This document shows, piece after piece, positions 63,371 to 64,000 of a DNA stretch of 64,000 nucleotides. The stretch is taken from positions 186,001-250,000 of the forward strand of contig JAPWDM010000068.1 of NCBI GenBank assembly GCA_035578155.1. The letters run 5' to 3'. Numbering within the stretch: the stretch's first letter is position 1; each line of letters begins with the position of its first letter. A program made the position numbers and the translations under genes. The notes under the pieces are model-generated. The model was not told where the DNA came from, did no database searches, and saw only the letters and a program-made list of their open reading frames with translations. This stretch comes from Brachynemurus nebulosus (Eukaryota; Arthropoda; Insecta; Neuroptera; Myrmeleontidae).

Positions 63371-63762
63371 AGTTGCGATTTGCCGTTTATAGGTAATAAT
63401 TATTAAATTGACTGAGTTTCGCAATTCCTCAAATCCTAATCCATAAAGAATATTTTTTAAAGTGGAGACCAATCTGTATCCAGTATTATTACCCAATGTA
63501 GCACCCAATCCTAGTAATTTTATATACCTAACATATACTAGGTAACCTATCGTCGGGCATATTTAGCACTTGTATCCACCAAATTAATACGGATTGAAGT
63601 GCATATGCAGATATAGGTTTCATTTCTGTCTCAGTTTTTATCATGAAGTTTGGTGTCGTTTTCTGCTAAAAAAAGATGCTTTTGAAAAATCTACATTGAA
63701 CAAATTTAAACTGTGAAAAATACCTGAGAGACCAAATCTCTGCACCGTATAGTAGTGTAGAT
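63371..63762. other. AT-rich spacer, no gene recognised
   Basis: A minus-strand 105-aa frame (63191-63508) crosses the region without a recognisable domain. Confidence 0.35.
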
Positions 63763-64000
63763 CAGTGGTTCTCAAACTTTTTGGTCCATGACCCCCTTGC
63801 ACTTAAAAATTTTAAAGGATCTCCAAATATGTAGAAATGTGTAGAAACTGGTTACGTGATCTGTAATAAATTGGTTTATAATATTATACTCTGCAGTTTT
63901 ATGAATCGGTTTTAGACGTAGCTACTATTTAGTGGACATTGCAAATCGCAGCATTTGCTTTATTAACAGCAACAGTGGCAGTCTTCTTAAATATTGTTGA
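63763..64000 (+). mobile_element. Start of a hAT element (runs off the window)
   Basis: CAGTGGTTCTCAAACTTTTT, then GGTCCATGACCCCCTTGC, is the characteristic terminal sequence of a widespread hAT (Charlie/Tip-like) group. Only the first 238 bp are inside the window, so coding capacity and target duplication cannot be judged. Confidence 0.8.

Overview
The window is strongly AT-rich animal DNA, very probably from an arthropod (insect-like). The signs are an I-clade LINE with (TAA)n tails, a Mag-like Ty3/gypsy element, jockey-like LINE pieces, hAT, piggyBac-like and TA-flanked inverted-repeat transposons, and many long (TA)n tracts. The order cannot be decided from sequence alone. No rRNA, tRNA, CRISPR or host housekeeping gene was recognised. 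Almost everything that can be explained is a transposon, and many are nested in one another.

Layout. 1-10.6 kb: inverted-repeat elements, including a hAT-like insert with an 8-bp target duplication that itself holds a foldback element. 10.6-18 kb: a decayed LINE RT on the + strand, then an I-like LINE on the - strand with one uninterrupted 874-aa RT/RNase H frame, and a second copy of its 3' end. The tails are (ATT)n on the + strand, and the 3' UTR holds a row of hairpins. 18.8-29.5 kb: two copies of a 1.4-kb noncoding repeat (family X) flank a broken Ty3/gypsy element whose RT is split by a 3.6-kb TIR insertion. 29.6-35.4 kb: a foldback element, then a LINE split by a DNA transposon with an intact 560-aa gene (32786-34468) and by a 230-bp MITE. 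35.6-56.5 kb: a family of noncoding elements with a terminal hairpin, an internal (TA)n tract, subterminal tandem repeats and a conserved end about 10 nt after a small hairpin. This looks like nonautonomous Helentron/DINE-1 architecture. Two copies of about 3.88 kb (35649-39524 and 52587-56473) are nearly identical and lie in opposite orientation. 56.6-63.4 kb: a large inverted pair of arms carrying tandem repeats, filled with at least six further insertions. 63763-64000: the start of a hAT element that runs off the window.

The two most notable items are the intact, transposase-like 560-aa gene between diverged inverted repeats, and the Helentron-like family, for which the window contains an uninterrupted (empty-site) relative. 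Coordinates of noncoding elements come from reading terminal repeats by eye and may be off by a few bases. Family names for noncoding elements are inferences from their ends and flanking duplications.
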